A stretch of DNA of 64,000 nt, taken from assembly GCA_016208315.1 (NCBI GenBank), contig JACQYF010000074.1, positions 1 through 64,000 on the forward strand, given 5' to 3'. Positions within the stretch are counted from its first letter, which is position 1; every line of letters begins with the position of its first letter. The position numbers and the translations under genes were made by a program. The notes beneath the pieces are model-generated. The model made no database searches. It was not told the DNA's origin and saw only the letters and a program-made list of their open reading frames with translations. Origin of the DNA: Chloroflexota bacterium. GTDB taxonomy: Bacteria; Chloroflexota; Anaerolineae; UBA4142. This document shows, one piece after another, positions 42,439 to 51,430 of this stretch.

Positions 42439-42467
42439 TTGACACTGGTGGGGAAGGCAACTATAAT
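42439..42467 (+). promoter_or_regulatory. Consensus sigma-70 promoter of the livK operon
   Basis: TTGACA (42439-42444), exactly 17-base spacer, TATAAT (42462-42467). The transcription start is predicted near 42474, leaving a 5' leader of about 270 bases before livK. Confidence 0.9.
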
Positions 42468-42473
42468 TTTGCC

Positions 42474-42744
42474 CAACTCGGCAAAGGGAGCCGTTTCATC
42501 TTTCCCCGCCACTATCTGCCAATCTCCTCTCACATAGCACATTGATTCTTCAGTCTCAAAGGCGAGACAGTCCAACGCCAAGGAGGTGAGGCACGCTTCT
42601 CTAGTTGGTTCTATCTACCGCCGAAGGTAGATTGTCCGCGTAACGCCCACGGTCTAGCGAACCGCCCCATGTCGAATTGGGTTCGATTAGGGAGATCGAC
42701 GCGGACCGAATGCAATTTCGCATAACTGTAGGAGGAGAAGTAAG
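42474..42744 (+). promoter_or_regulatory. Long 5' leader of livK with hairpins and AAGGAGGTGA
   Basis: No gene is seen. The leader holds CGGC-N7-GCCG-type pairing near 42480-42495, an AAGGAGGTGA at 42580-42589 far from any start, a TCTACC-N6-GGTAGA hairpin near 42613-42630, and the true Shine-Dalgarno AGGAGGAG just before the ATG. It may be a cis-regulatory RNA; no known riboswitch class was recognised. Confidence 0.45.
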
Positions 42745-44109
42745 ATGAAAGCGAAGATCGGATTAGTACTTTTGCTGATCGTCGTGTTGGCAGCCATCGC
42801 GGCCTGCGCCCCGGCGCCGACGCCGGTCCCGACCGCCGCGCCGCCCACCGCGGCGCCCAAGGCGACCGCAGTTCCGCCAACCGCAGCGCCCAAGGCCACG
42901 GAAGCGCCCAAGGCCACGGAAGCGCCCAAGGCGACCACCGCCCCGACGACAGCCGCATTCACGCCGCCGACGGATCCAATCGGCGTGGTCAAATTGGGAC
43001 CGAATGATCCCATTCACGTCGCGTGGATGCTCGTCGTGACCGGCGCCGATGGCACGCTGGGCGTGGATTCGCGCCGCGGCATCGAGATCGCCATTGAAGA
43101 CAAGGGCGGCAAGATTCTCAATCGCACGATCAAGCTCGACGGGCAGGATTCCGGCTGCGGCGCTGAAGCCGGCCAGGCCGCGGCAGCGAAACTCGCCGCG
43201 GACGCTACCATCCTCGCCGTAGTCGGTTCGTCATGCTCGAGCGAAATCCGCGCGGGCGGCCCGGCGTTGGCGAAGGCCGGTTTCTCGGTCGTCTCGCCAT
43301 CGAACACCGCGCCCGACCTCACCGATCCCACCAAGCGCTTCGCCGGCTACTTCCGCACGGCGCACAATGACACCGTGCAGGGCGCAGTCGCCGCGCAATT
43401 CGCACTCAAGAAACTAGCCGTCAAGACGGCGGCGACGATTCACGACGGCAGCCCGTACGCGCAAGGTCTCGCCACCGTGTTCGCCGACAACTTTAAAAAG
43501 GGCGGCGGAACCATCACGGCGCAAGAAGCCGTCGGCCCCGACGACAAGGATTTCAAGCCCGTGCTGACCAAGATCGCGACCGGGAAACCGGAGTTGATCT
43601 TCTACCCCATCTTCATCGCGGCCGGCTCGTTGATCACTCAACAAGCCAAGACCATTCCGGGTCTTGAAAAAGTGAACTTGATGGCGGCGGACGGCACGTT
43701 CTCGCCCGACTTTTACAAGGCGTCCGGCAAGGCGGCGGTTGGCATGTACCAGTCCAGCCCTGACTTTTCCGCCTTCGCCGCGGGCTATCAGGACTTTCTC
43801 GCCAAGCACCAGAAAAAGTACAACGAAAAGCCGCTGAGCGCCTTCCACGCGCACGCGTACGACGCGGCGACGATCATCTTCAACGCGATCGAGAAAGCGG
43901 CGGTGACCGGCCCGGACGGCAGCGTCTACATCGGTCGCCAGAAACTACGCGACACGATTCAGGCCACCAAGGATCACAAGGGCATCACCGGCACGTTAAG
44001 CTGCGATGCCAACGGTGACTGCGGCGCGCCTGTCATCGCGGTCTATCAGGTGACGGACGACAACGTGACCAAGCTCTCGACGCCCGATAAGCCCTTCTGG
44101 AAACCGTAA
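42745..44109 (+). CDS. livK: LIV-type ABC transporter substrate-binding lipoprotein (second system)
   Basis: Receptor of 454 residues with lipobox IAAC near residue 14-15, then about 60 residues of Ala/Pro/Thr/Lys repeats (KATEAP, PTAAPKAT) and a type I binding fold (IHVAWMLVVTGADGTLG, IEIAIEDKGGKILNRTI). Two cysteine pairs (SGCGAE, SSCSSE) and CDANGDCG suggest disulfides outside the cell. It belongs with livH and livM that follow and with the ATPases at 38815 and 39684. Confidence 0.93.
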   Translation: MKAKIGLVLLLIVVLAAIAACAPAPTPVPTAAPPTAAPKATAVPPTAAPKATEAPKATEAPKATTAPTTAAFTPPTDPIGVVKLGPNDPIHVAWMLVVTGADGTLGVDSRRGIEIAIEDKGGKILNRTIKLDGQDSGCGAEAGQAAAAKLAADATILAVVGSSCSSEIRAGGPALAKAGFSVVSPSNTAPDLTDPTKRFAGYFRTAHNDTVQGAVAAQFALKKLAVKTAATIHDGSPYAQGLATVFADNFKKGGGTITAQEAVGPDDKDFKPVLTKIATGKPELIFYPIFIAAGSLITQQAKTIPGLEKVNLMAADGTFSPDFYKASGKAAVGMYQSSPDFSAFAAGYQDFLAKHQKKYNEKPLSAFHAHAYDAATIIFNAIEKAAVTGPDGSVYIGRQKLRDTIQATKDHKGITGTLSCDANGDCGAPVIAVYQVTDDNVTKLSTPDKPFWKP

Positions 44110-44213
44110 CGACGATCGTAATGGCGCTGCCTCGACAACACTAACAGCGCAAACCGTGAGCCGGGCCTACTCAGGCCCGGCTCACCCACAGTTTGCAACA
44201 TGGGAGTAAAGGA

Positions 44214-45275
44214 ATGCTGGCAAAACGAGTCGCCCGCGTGGAGCTGACCGATGTTTTCATCTACGTAATCGGCGCGTTGATCGTCGGCGTTGTATTGATT
44301 GGCTCTGCGACGACCTTGATCGTAGGCCGATACTCTTCAAGGGCCTGGTTCGATCTGTTGGTTTTTGGAGTCACATTGGGCAGCATTTATGCGCTGATCG
44401 CCCTCGGGTACACGTTAGTCTATGGCATCCTGCGCATGATCAATTTCGCCCATAGTGAAGTCTTTATGAGCGGGCCTTATGCCGCTTATTTTCTAGCAGA
44501 TTTCTTGGGGCGAGTCGGTTTCGTCAATGAAAATCCGGTGTTGTCTCTGCTCTTAATCTTCCTCGTCGCGATGACGACTTCGGTCTTGGTAGCAATGCTG
44601 GTCGAACGCATTGCCTACCGCCCGCTCCGTCACGCCCCGCGCCTGGTTCCGCTCATCACGGCCATCGGCGCGTCCTTCTTTCTGCAATATGCCTTTTTCC
44701 GCCTCTTCGGCGCCAATATCAAGGTATACCCCGCGATCGAGGGGCTAGACACCCAGTTTACCTTGAGCGACTATCGCATCACTTTTCTACAGATTTTTGT
44801 GATTGTCGCCGCGGCGTTGATGATGTTCGCGCTGCACCTATTCGTCCAGCGCAGCCGCGTCGGCAAGGCGATGCGGGCCGTCTCGGCGGACCGGGAGACC
44901 GCGGCGTTGATGGGCATCAACATAGACAACATCATCGTCACCACCTTCGCCATCGGCGGCGCGCTGGCGGGCGCGGCGGGTGTATTGTACGTGCTCGTGT
45001 TCAATCAAGTGACGGCGTTTATGGGCTTTGTGCCGGGCATCAAGGCCTTTACGGCCGCAGTCTTGGGTGGGATCGGCAATATCCCCGGCGCGATGGTCGG
45101 CGGCCTGTTTCTCGGCGTGATCGAATCGCTGGGCCCAACGTTGTTCCTCGATGGTTTGGGGATTCCGGCGCCCTATCAATTGAAAGATGCCATCGCCTTT
45201 ACCTTGCTGGTATTGGTGTTGATCTTTCGACCCGCCGGTATTCTGGGTGAAACCCTGACGGAGAAGAAAGCATGA
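44214..45275 (+). CDS. livH: LIV-type ABC transporter permease LivH (second system)
   Basis: Permease of 353 residues. The signature ALGYTLVYGILRMINFAHSEV and loop GKAMRAVSADRETAALMGI are present, with about eight helices. I chose ATG 44214 because GGGAGTAAAGGA lies directly upstream; a TTG seven codons earlier is an alternative. It overlaps livM by four bases. Confidence 0.93.
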   Translation: MLAKRVARVELTDVFIYVIGALIVGVVLIGSATTLIVGRYSSRAWFDLLVFGVTLGSIYALIALGYTLVYGILRMINFAHSEVFMSGPYAAYFLADFLGRVGFVNENPVLSLLLIFLVAMTTSVLVAMLVERIAYRPLRHAPRLVPLITAIGASFFLQYAFFRLFGANIKVYPAIEGLDTQFTLSDYRITFLQIFVIVAAALMMFALHLFVQRSRVGKAMRAVSADRETAALMGINIDNIIVTTFAIGGALAGAAGVLYVLVFNQVTAFMGFVPGIKAFTAAVLGGIGNIPGAMVGGLFLGVIESLGPTLFLDGLGIPAPYQLKDAIAFTLLVLVLIFRPAGILGETLTEKKA

Positions 45276-47014
45276 ACATCTCGCGCGCAACTATCGCAGC
45301 CGCGGTCAAGATTGGCGTGCTCGGCGGGATTGTCGCGATCTTTATCGCCCTGGTGGGCATGATCGAGGCGTTTGCGACTCGCGACATTATCGGCGATATC
45401 ATTGACATGGGGCGCACGCTTGTGTTGGTCAGTTTTTTCCTCACCGGCTATTTCGCCACCACTCAAGGGCACGCGCGGCCGTCGCGCGGCGAGGCGATTC
45501 TGCGGGCCGGTATCGCCGGCTTGACCAGCGCGTTGTTTCTCGTTTTCCTCGCGCTCGTGCTCAATTCCTTCTCGGCGCTGCGCGGGATGTTTGTCAACGC
45601 GACGCCCGCCCTGCTCAACCTGCTGTTGTTCGAGCAGGACATGGCGACCGGCATCGTCGTCCTTTTGGTTCTGGGAACGGTCGTCGGCGCGCTGCCCGGA
45701 CTGCTCGGATTTCTGCGGCCCTCATTGCGGCAGGCCCTCATTAGCGCGATGACTTGGGTGATCTCGATCGGGCTGCTGCAAGAGTTGCTGGTGGTCACCT
45801 TCCGAAACTTTGAAGCGCTCAACCCGCTGACCACGTTCCTCTTCGCGTCGAGCGGTCTCTCGTCGAGTGGCGCCATCGCCATTTTCGTCCTGATCTTTGC
45901 GATCGAGTTTGGGCGCGCCGAACGCGGACGGCAAATCCGCGCGGGGTTCCAACGTCTGCCCGCAACGCAGCGGCGCGCGATCACCTGGAGCGGGTACCTC
46001 GCGGCGTTGGCAATTTTGTTGCTGCTGCCCCAATTGCTGGGCTTGTTCTTTAGCGAAGTCCTCGTGAACGTGGGGCTATTCGTTTTACTGGGACTCGGCC
46101 TGAATATCGTCGTTGGATTCGCCGGCCTGCTCGATTTGGGCTACGTGGCCTTTTATGCGGTGGGCGCGTATACGGTCGGTATTCTGACTTCCACCTCGAC
46201 AGAAATCGCGTTTGCCGGCGGCTTCCCGTTTTGGATCGGATTGCCCATCGCGATTGTGATGGCGCTGTTTGCCGGGGTTGCCTTGGGCATTCCGGTGCTC
46301 AAGGTGCGCGGCGACTATCTTGCCATCGTCACGTTGGGCTTTGGCGAAATTATCCGCTTGCTGGCGCTGTCGGATTTCCTCAAGCCGTGGTTCGCCGGCT
46401 CGCGTGGATTGGAACTGATTCCGAAACCGTTTATCGGCTCGTTTGAGTTTGCGGGGCCGCAGGAATTGTACTATATCATTCTCGCGGGCTGCATCGTCGT
46501 CGCGTTCGTTTCGTTGCGGGTCAAGAACTCGCGCCTCGGGCGCGCGTGGATGGCGATGCGCGAAGATGAGGACGTGGCCCAAGCGATGGGCATCCAACTG
46601 GTCGCGACGAAACTGTTGGCGTTCGGCATGGGAGCTTCGTTCGCGGGCATCGGCGGCGCGATCTTTGCGAGCAAACTCGCGATCATTTACCCGCACAGTT
46701 TCAACGTGCTGTACTCGATCAACGTGCTGGCGCTCATCATCATCGGCGGCATGGGCAGCATCCCGGGTGTGATCGTCGGCGCGTTGGCGCTGGCGGGTTT
46801 GCCGGAACTCTTGCGCGAGTTTGCCGACTTTCGGCTGATGATTTACGGCGCCGTGCTCGTGCTCATGATGCTCGTGCGCCCCGAAGGCCTGCTGCCGGAA
46901 AAGCGGCGCGCGCTGGAACTGGAAGAGTTCAAAGAGGAGGAGAAAGAAGCGCAGCCCGAGCTGATTAGCGAACCGGGAAAAGTTCAGACGGTGTTGAAGA
47001 CGCCGGGACAATAG
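45272..47014 (+). CDS. livM: LIV-type ABC transporter permease LivM with extra N-terminal membrane domain
   Basis: A 580-residue permease. The C-terminal part (from about residue 240) is a normal LivM (LGLNIVVGFAGLLDLGYVAFYAVGAY, in pieces, and GRAWMAMREDEDVAQAMGI). The N-terminal 240 residues add about five or six extra hydrophobic segments (GVLGGIVAIFIALVGMI, LVLVSFFLTGYFA, AIAIFVLIFAIEFG) of no family I recognise. The C-terminus is a charged, Glu-rich tail. The protein is nearly twice the usual length of about 330 residues. It overlaps livH by four bases. Confidence 0.9.
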   Translation: MNISRATIAAAVKIGVLGGIVAIFIALVGMIEAFATRDIIGDIIDMGRTLVLVSFFLTGYFATTQGHARPSRGEAILRAGIAGLTSALFLVFLALVLNSFSALRGMFVNATPALLNLLLFEQDMATGIVVLLVLGTVVGALPGLLGFLRPSLRQALISAMTWVISIGLLQELLVVTFRNFEALNPLTTFLFASSGLSSSGAIAIFVLIFAIEFGRAERGRQIRAGFQRLPATQRRAITWSGYLAALAILLLLPQLLGLFFSEVLVNVGLFVLLGLGLNIVVGFAGLLDLGYVAFYAVGAYTVGILTSTSTEIAFAGGFPFWIGLPIAIVMALFAGVALGIPVLKVRGDYLAIVTLGFGEIIRLLALSDFLKPWFAGSRGLELIPKPFIGSFEFAGPQELYYIILAGCIVVAFVSLRVKNSRLGRAWMAMREDEDVAQAMGIQLVATKLLAFGMGASFAGIGGAIFASKLAIIYPHSFNVLYSINVLALIIIGGMGSIPGVIVGALALAGLPELLREFADFRLMIYGAVLVLMMLVRPEGLLPEKRRALELEEFKEEEKEAQPELISEPGKVQTVLKTPGQ

Positions 47015-47022
47015 CGCGCCAA

Positions 47023-47077
47023 TAGACCCGCAGGGTTTCCTCGCCTCCGCAGGTGGCGCATATCCCTTCGGGTCTTT
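47023..47077. repeat. AGACCCGCAGGGTTT / CCCTTCGGGTCT inverted repeat
   Basis: Degenerate copy of the ACCCGAAGGGT family with a 30-base loop that itself contains CCTCCGCAGG, placed directly after livM; a possible terminator. Confidence 0.6.
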
Positions 47078-47093
47078 CCGAGGAAGTTTGATT

Positions 47094-47822
47094 ATGGACC
47101 AAGCGACCAAGCCGAAAATTTGGATCGCACCGCGTGAGGACGATATCGAATTCCCCCCGCCCTTGGAAGCGGGTGACCGGCTGACGCGCTTTGAGTTTGA
47201 GCGGCGCTGCGAGGCGATGCCTCATGTCAAAAAGGCAGAACTGATTGAGGGTGTTGCCTATGTCACGCATTCAGTTACTGCGAGCCACGGTAGCGCTCAC
47301 GGTGAACTGGTGGGATGGTTGGGAACCTATTCTGCTTCTACCCCAGGTGTAGACGCTGCCAACAATGCCACGGTTCGCCTGGATTTGGACAATGAAGTAC
47401 AGCCGGATGCGCTGCTCAGGCTGGAGACAGATTCCGGGGGACATTCGCGCATCACTGCCGACGATTACATCGAGGGCGCGCCGGAACTGATCGTCGAGAT
47501 TGCGGGAACGAGCGCGGCAATTGACTTGCATGACAAATTGAGAGCTTATCGCCGCAACGGTATCCAGGAATACATTGTCTGGCGAGTGTACACCAAACGC
47601 ATAGACTGGTTGCGCCTGAGCGAAGGCGAGTACGTGGCTCTACCGTCGGACGACGCCGGGGTGGTTCACAGTCAGGTCTTTCCCGGCTTGAGGTTGTCGG
47701 TATCGAGATTGATTGAAGGTGATCTGGCCGCGGTCCTGGCCGAACTCCAGAATGGATTAGCATCGCCCGAACATGCGGCGTTTATCGAGAAACTGGCGCA
47801 AGCGAAACAAGAAGCAAAATAG
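47094..47822 (+). CDS. Uma2-family (DUF820) endonuclease-like protein
   Basis: A 242-residue protein of the same family as the one at 41669, but divergent. The core is LTRFEFERRCEAMPHVKKAELIEG (in pieces), DNEVQPDALLRLE and GAPELIVEIAGTSAA, then DKLRAYRRNGIQEYIVW. AGGAAG precedes ATG 47094. Like the first copy, it lies at the border of the livKHM block, next to a repeat, which suggests insertion of such genes into an older operon. Confidence 0.9.
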   Translation: MDQATKPKIWIAPREDDIEFPPPLEAGDRLTRFEFERRCEAMPHVKKAELIEGVAYVTHSVTASHGSAHGELVGWLGTYSASTPGVDAANNATVRLDLDNEVQPDALLRLETDSGGHSRITADDYIEGAPELIVEIAGTSAAIDLHDKLRAYRRNGIQEYIVWRVYTKRIDWLRLSEGEYVALPSDDAGVVHSQVFPGLRLSVSRLIEGDLAAVLAELQNGLASPEHAAFIEKLAQAKQEAK

Positions 47823-47837
47823 CGAGGAGATGAACTA

Positions 47838-48620
47838 ATGGCTGACAATCTGACTCACGTGCTCGTCACCGACGCGCTCCCCGCCGTGATCGTCACGATG
47901 AACCGCCCTGAGCAGCGCAACGCGCTTTCGACCGGGCTAATGCACGCGATGACCGAGCAGTTGGAATGTCAGAGCGCGCGACCCGAATGCCGCGTGATCA
48001 TTATCAAGGGCGCGGGGCCCGCGTTTTCCGCCGGCCACGATTTGCGCGAAATGCTCAACCGCACGCCCGAGCAGGAGCGCGAGATTTTCGACGTCTGCAC
48101 GCGCATGATGCAGACGATCCAGCGCATCCCGCAGCCGGTGATCGCGTCCGTTCACAGCATCGCGACCGCCGCCGGCTGCCAATTGGTCGCCACCTGCGAC
48201 CTCGCCATCGCGTCCGAGAATGCGAAATTCGCGACGCCGGGCGTGAAAATCGGCCTGTTCTGCTCGACGCCGCAGGTCGCGCTCAGCCGCAATATCGGGC
48301 GCAAGCGCGCGCTCGAAATGCTGCTGACCGGCAAGATGATTGACGCCGCCACGGCCGCGGAGTGGGGCCTGGTCAATCGCGTCGTCCCAGCGGAAAAGCT
48401 TGACGAGCAAGTGCTCGAATTGGCGCGGCAGATTGCGAGCGCGAGTCCGCTCACGTTGCGAGTTGGCAAGCAGTCGTTTTATCTCCAGATTGATGCGGAA
48501 CAAGAGACGGCTTATGAATTGATGGCCCAGACGATGGCGGAGAACGCCATGACCTGCGACGCACAGGAAGGCATGTCGGCTTTCCTCGAAAAGCGCGCGC
48601 CCGTGTGGCGCGGCGAATAG
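47838..48620 (+). CDS. Enoyl-CoA hydratase/isomerase family protein
   Basis: Crotonase-fold enzyme of 260 residues. Oxyanion-hole segments VIIIKGAGPAFSAGHDLREM and SIATAAGCQLVATCDLAIAS are present, followed by GVKIGLFCSTPQVALSR, a stretch shared with ECHDC3-like proteins in which the catalytic glutamates of true hydratases are not obvious. The substrate is a CoA thioester, but which reaction is catalysed is uncertain. It follows the Uma2 gene by 15 bases. Confidence 0.88.
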   Translation: MADNLTHVLVTDALPAVIVTMNRPEQRNALSTGLMHAMTEQLECQSARPECRVIIIKGAGPAFSAGHDLREMLNRTPEQEREIFDVCTRMMQTIQRIPQPVIASVHSIATAAGCQLVATCDLAIASENAKFATPGVKIGLFCSTPQVALSRNIGRKRALEMLLTGKMIDAATAAEWGLVNRVVPAEKLDEQVLELARQIASASPLTLRVGKQSFYLQIDAEQETAYELMAQTMAENAMTCDAQEGMSAFLEKRAPVWRGE

Positions 48621-48725
48621 CCAGTCGAATTGACCACAAGTGGCAATCAAACCATCACCACAACTTGCTCCTTTACCTACGCTTGAAGGTTTCGTTCCCA
48701 AGGGCTGGAAAGATGCCATCTACCG

Positions 48726-49400
48726 ATGACGCGCGCGACTTGCTTGTTCGTCGTTAAAGCATTCGTCCTACTGCTATTCAGTGTTGCCTGTTCCCCCCTC
48801 GCACCAACACCAACTGCGACGGGAATCCCCACGACGCAAACTACGCCCAACGTAACGTCGCCTACCTCCTCGCCAACTCTTTCCGCATCGCCCACGCCAC
48901 AGAGTTCGCCCAGTCCGACCAGTATTTGGTTTGCGATCCAGGAACGGACACCGTACGCCTACTTTACTCCACTCCCCCCGCCGACCGCGACAAATCTGGA
49001 TGGCGCGTATGTGAAAGAGGAACCGATCATTGGCGAACCGATTCACTGCAAGCGCTGCCCGGATTATGCGAACGATGGTGGGATTTGGAAGATACGATTC
49101 GACAAGGGCATTTACCGGGTCTATACGGAAATCAATGGCTGGCGCAGTCTCGGTTCCTATACGGTTTCAGGCGATAGACTCGAACTCTTCAACGATCCAA
49201 CCTGCACCGAGGACGTTGGCCGGTATACCTGGAAAGTTGAAGGCAGAAATCTCATCCTCACGCTCGTCGAAGATGCCTGCGCCATCCGCTTGAGGGGCAA
49301 GAATTTGACGAGCCGTCCGTGGGCAAGTTGTCAACCGCCGAATATAGAAGCGGCGATCACGACGCATTGGGAGATTCCCCGCGGCTGTGATACGCCGTAG
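48726..49400 (+). CDS. Surface lipoprotein of unknown function
   Basis: A 224-residue protein. A signal peptide with lipobox FSVAC (Cys22) is followed by a Thr/Pro/Ser-rich linker of about 45 residues (TPTATGIPTTQTTPN and SPTPQSSPSPTS). The C-terminal domain (IWKIRFDKGIYRVYTEING, YTVSGDRLELFNDPTCTED, RYTWKVEGRNLILTL) looks like a lipocalin-type beta-barrel with several cysteines. No function is known. Its stop codon TAG is formed by the first bases of a palindrome (49397-49423). Confidence 0.8.
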   Translation: MTRATCLFVVKAFVLLLFSVACSPLAPTPTATGIPTTQTTPNVTSPTSSPTLSASPTPQSSPSPTSIWFAIQERTPYAYFTPLPPPTATNLDGAYVKEEPIIGEPIHCKRCPDYANDGGIWKIRFDKGIYRVYTEINGWRSLGSYTVSGDRLELFNDPTCTEDVGRYTWKVEGRNLILTLVEDACAIRLRGKNLTSRPWASCQPPNIEAAITTHWEIPRGCDTP

Positions 49401-49423
49401 GACAAGTTGCCAACTTGTCCTAC
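49397..49423. repeat. 27-bp palindrome, 13-1-13 (copy 3)
   Basis: Perfect arms GTAGGACAAGTTG and CAACTTGTCCTAC around one C. It supplies the stop codon of the preceding lipoprotein gene. Confidence 0.9.
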
Positions 49424-49453
49424 ACGCGGTAAAATCGCCCGCGGAGGTAAAGT

Positions 49454-50440
49454 ATGCGTATCCTCTCACGCGCCGACGTTCAGCAGGCCCTCTCGATGCA
49501 GCAAGCTATCGCGATCGTTCGCGATGCATTCGCGCAACTCTCGACCGACCAGGCCACTGTACCGCTCCGCGTCCCGGTCTCGATTCAAAAGCACGACGCG
49601 GTTACGCTCTTTATGCCCGCGCACTTGCACGCCTCAGATGCGCTGGCCGTCAAGATCGTTTCCATCCACAACCAAAACCCCGCGAAAAATCTCCCGCTCA
49701 TTCATGCGCTCGTGGTGGTGATTGACGCCGCCACCGGCCAGCCGCTTGCGGCGATGGAAGGCGGTTATCTCACCGCGCTGCGCACGGGCGCGGCCAGCGG
49801 CGTCGCGACCGATTTGCTGGCGCGGCAAGATGCGCGCGTCGCGGCCATCTTTGGCGCGGGCGCGCAGGGTCGCACGCAACTGCTCGCGATCTCCGCGGTG
49901 CGGAATCTGGAACGCGCTTACATCTTTGATTCGACGGCCGGCAAAGCCGAAACTTTCATCGCCGACATCAGCGGCCAGCCCGGCGTACCTCCCGAGATGC
50001 GCACCGCAAGCTCGCCCGCCGAAGCCGTCCGCGAAGCCGACATCATTTGCACGGCGACAACGGCGACGCGTCCCGTTTTCAGCGGCGCCGACATCAAGCG
50101 CGGGGTCCACATCAACGCGATTGGCGCGTACACGCCTAAGATGCAAGAGATTGACGAAGAGACGCTCAAGCGCGCTGACAAGATCGTTATTGACTCCGAC
50201 ACGGGGGCGATGGTCGAAGCCGGCGATCTGATCATAGCGTTGGAAAAGGGCGCGATCAAACCGGAGAACATTTACGCCGAGATCGGCGAGATTGCCGCGG
50301 GCAAATTGCGCGGCCGCGAGCGCGCGGACGAGATCACGTTCTTCAAGTCGGTCGGCAACGCGGTGCAGGATGCCGCCGTGGCGCGCGCGATCTACGACGC
50401 CGCGCAGCGCGACAACCTCGGGGTGGAGGTCAGTCTGTGA
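49454..50440 (+). CDS. Ornithine cyclodeaminase/mu-crystallin family protein
   Basis: NAD(P)-binding enzyme of 328 residues. The Rossmann motif is [17 protein letters not shown], the substrate lysine lies in [14 protein letters not shown], and the characteristic [14 protein letters not shown] is present. Members deaminate ornithine to proline or act as alanine dehydrogenases, ketimine reductases or similar. With the DAO-family oxidase and two amino acid transporters nearby, amino acid or imino acid catabolism is likely. GGAGGTAAAGT lies before the ATG. Confidence 0.92.
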   Translation: MRILSRADVQQALSMQQAIAIVRDAFAQLSTDQATVPLRVPVSIQKHDAVTLFMPAHLHASDALAVKIVSIHNQNPAKNLPLIHALVVVIDAATGQPLAAMEGGYLTALRTGAASGVATDLLARQDARVAAIFGAGAQGRTQLLAISAVRNLERAYIFDSTAGKAETFIADISGQPGVPPEMRTASSPAEAVREADIICTATTATRPVFSGADIKRGVHINAIGAYTPKMQEIDEETLKRADKIVIDSDTGAMVEAGDLIIALEKGAIKPENIYAEIGEIAAGKLRGRERADEITFFKSVGNAVQDAAVARAIYDAAQRDNLGVEVSL

Positions 50441-50503
50441 TTGCAGATTGCAGATTGCAGATTGCAGAATCCAAAATCCTAAATCTGAAATCTGAAATCT
50501 GAA
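50440..50503. repeat. GATTGCA / AAATCTGAAATCTG tandem repeats
   Basis: Four GATTGCA units, then AATCCAAAATCC and three AAATCTG units. It overlaps the cyclodeaminase stop and ends directly at the start of the permease gene. Confidence 0.8.
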
Positions 50504-51376
50504 ATGGACCGGCGCGGTTACTTCTTGGTCGCGCTCGCCGCTTGCCTCTGGGGGACGCTGGGGCTATTCTTCCGTATCCTGCATGACAGTTTTCAGCTTT
50601 CCTCGCTGACGATCGCTTTTCTGAGGGCCGGCATCGCGGCGGCCTTGCTGTGTACCGTCCTGGCGCTGACGCGGCGTGAGATGCTCAGAATCTCCAGGCG
50701 CGCGGTCGCGTTCTACCTCGTTTACGGATTCGTGGGCGTCGCCGCGTTCTATTTTTTGTACGTTCAAGCCGTCGTTCAAACAAGTGTGACGACCGGCGTC
50801 GTCCTGCTCTATACCGCGCCGGCGTTCGTCACTTTGATCGCGTGGCGCGTGTGGCGTGAGTCGCTGACGCCGCGCAAACTTGGCGCGCTCGCGCTGGCGT
50901 TTGCGGGCTGCGCGCTCGTCGCGCGAGCGTATGATCCAGCACAACTCCGCTTGAACTGGCTGGGGCTGGCCTTTGGGCTGGGCGCGGGGTTTACGTATGC
51001 GTTGTACACGGTCTTTACCAAGTTCGTCCTAGCGCGGCACTCGCTGTGGACGGCGTTGGCCTATGCGCTGCTGTTCGGCGCAGTCTTTCTCGCGCCGCTG
51101 CAAAACGGGGAGCGTTTGGCTCGGGTCGCCACGCAGCCGCTCGCGTGGGCTCTGCTCTTGGGCTTGGCCGTGGGTCCGACGCTTGGGTCGCTGACGCTGT
51201 ACAACGCGGGGCTGCGGCTCGTGCCGGCGAGCAACGCGAGTCTTGTCGCGACACTCGAACCGGTGGTGGGCAGCGCGCTCGCGTTTTTGGTTCTCGGAGA
51301 ACGGCTGGAGGGGTTACAGTTAGTGGGGGGGGTGATGGTGATCGGAGGAGCAATTCTAGTGAACAGTCAACAGTGA
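50504..51376 (+). CDS. EamA/DMT-family transporter
   Basis: Membrane exporter of 290 residues with ten helices in two EamA repeats (first about 8-135, second about 150-285). GYFLVALAACLWGTLGLFFR and the mid-protein VVLLYTAPAFVTLIAW are typical. Such proteins export amino acids or other metabolites. The last residues (LVNSQQ) come from the GTGAACAGT repeat that follows, and the start lies within the preceding AATCTGAA repeat with no clear Shine-Dalgarno. Confidence 0.92.
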   Translation: MDRRGYFLVALAACLWGTLGLFFRILHDSFQLSSLTIAFLRAGIAAALLCTVLALTRREMLRISRRAVAFYLVYGFVGVAAFYFLYVQAVVQTSVTTGVVLLYTAPAFVTLIAWRVWRESLTPRKLGALALAFAGCALVARAYDPAQLRLNWLGLAFGLGAGFTYALYTVFTKFVLARHSLWTALAYALLFGAVFLAPLQNGERLARVATQPLAWALLLGLAVGPTLGSLTLYNAGLRLVPASNASLVATLEPVVGSALAFLVLGERLEGLQLVGGVMVIGGAILVNSQQ

Positions 51377-51430
51377 ACAGTGAACAGTACGGACTGAATA
51401 CTGTTGACTGTTTACTGTTCACTGCTCACT
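51359..51430. repeat. GTGAACAGT inverted tandem repeat
   Basis: Three to four (GT)GAACAGTCAACAGT units, an 11-base centre and inverse CTGTTGACTGTTTACTGTTC units. It lies between two convergent genes and provides both stop codons. Confidence 0.85.

Noticed and set aside
42640-42735. tRNA-like stretch containing GGGTTCGATTA
   Set aside because: The T-loop-like sequence has no 5-bp T-stem around it, and no acceptor or anticodon stem could be paired.
51359-51430. CRISPR or attachment site from GTGAACAGT units
   Set aside because: Units are 7-9 bases without spacers and occur at several loci with inverted arms; no integrase is present.
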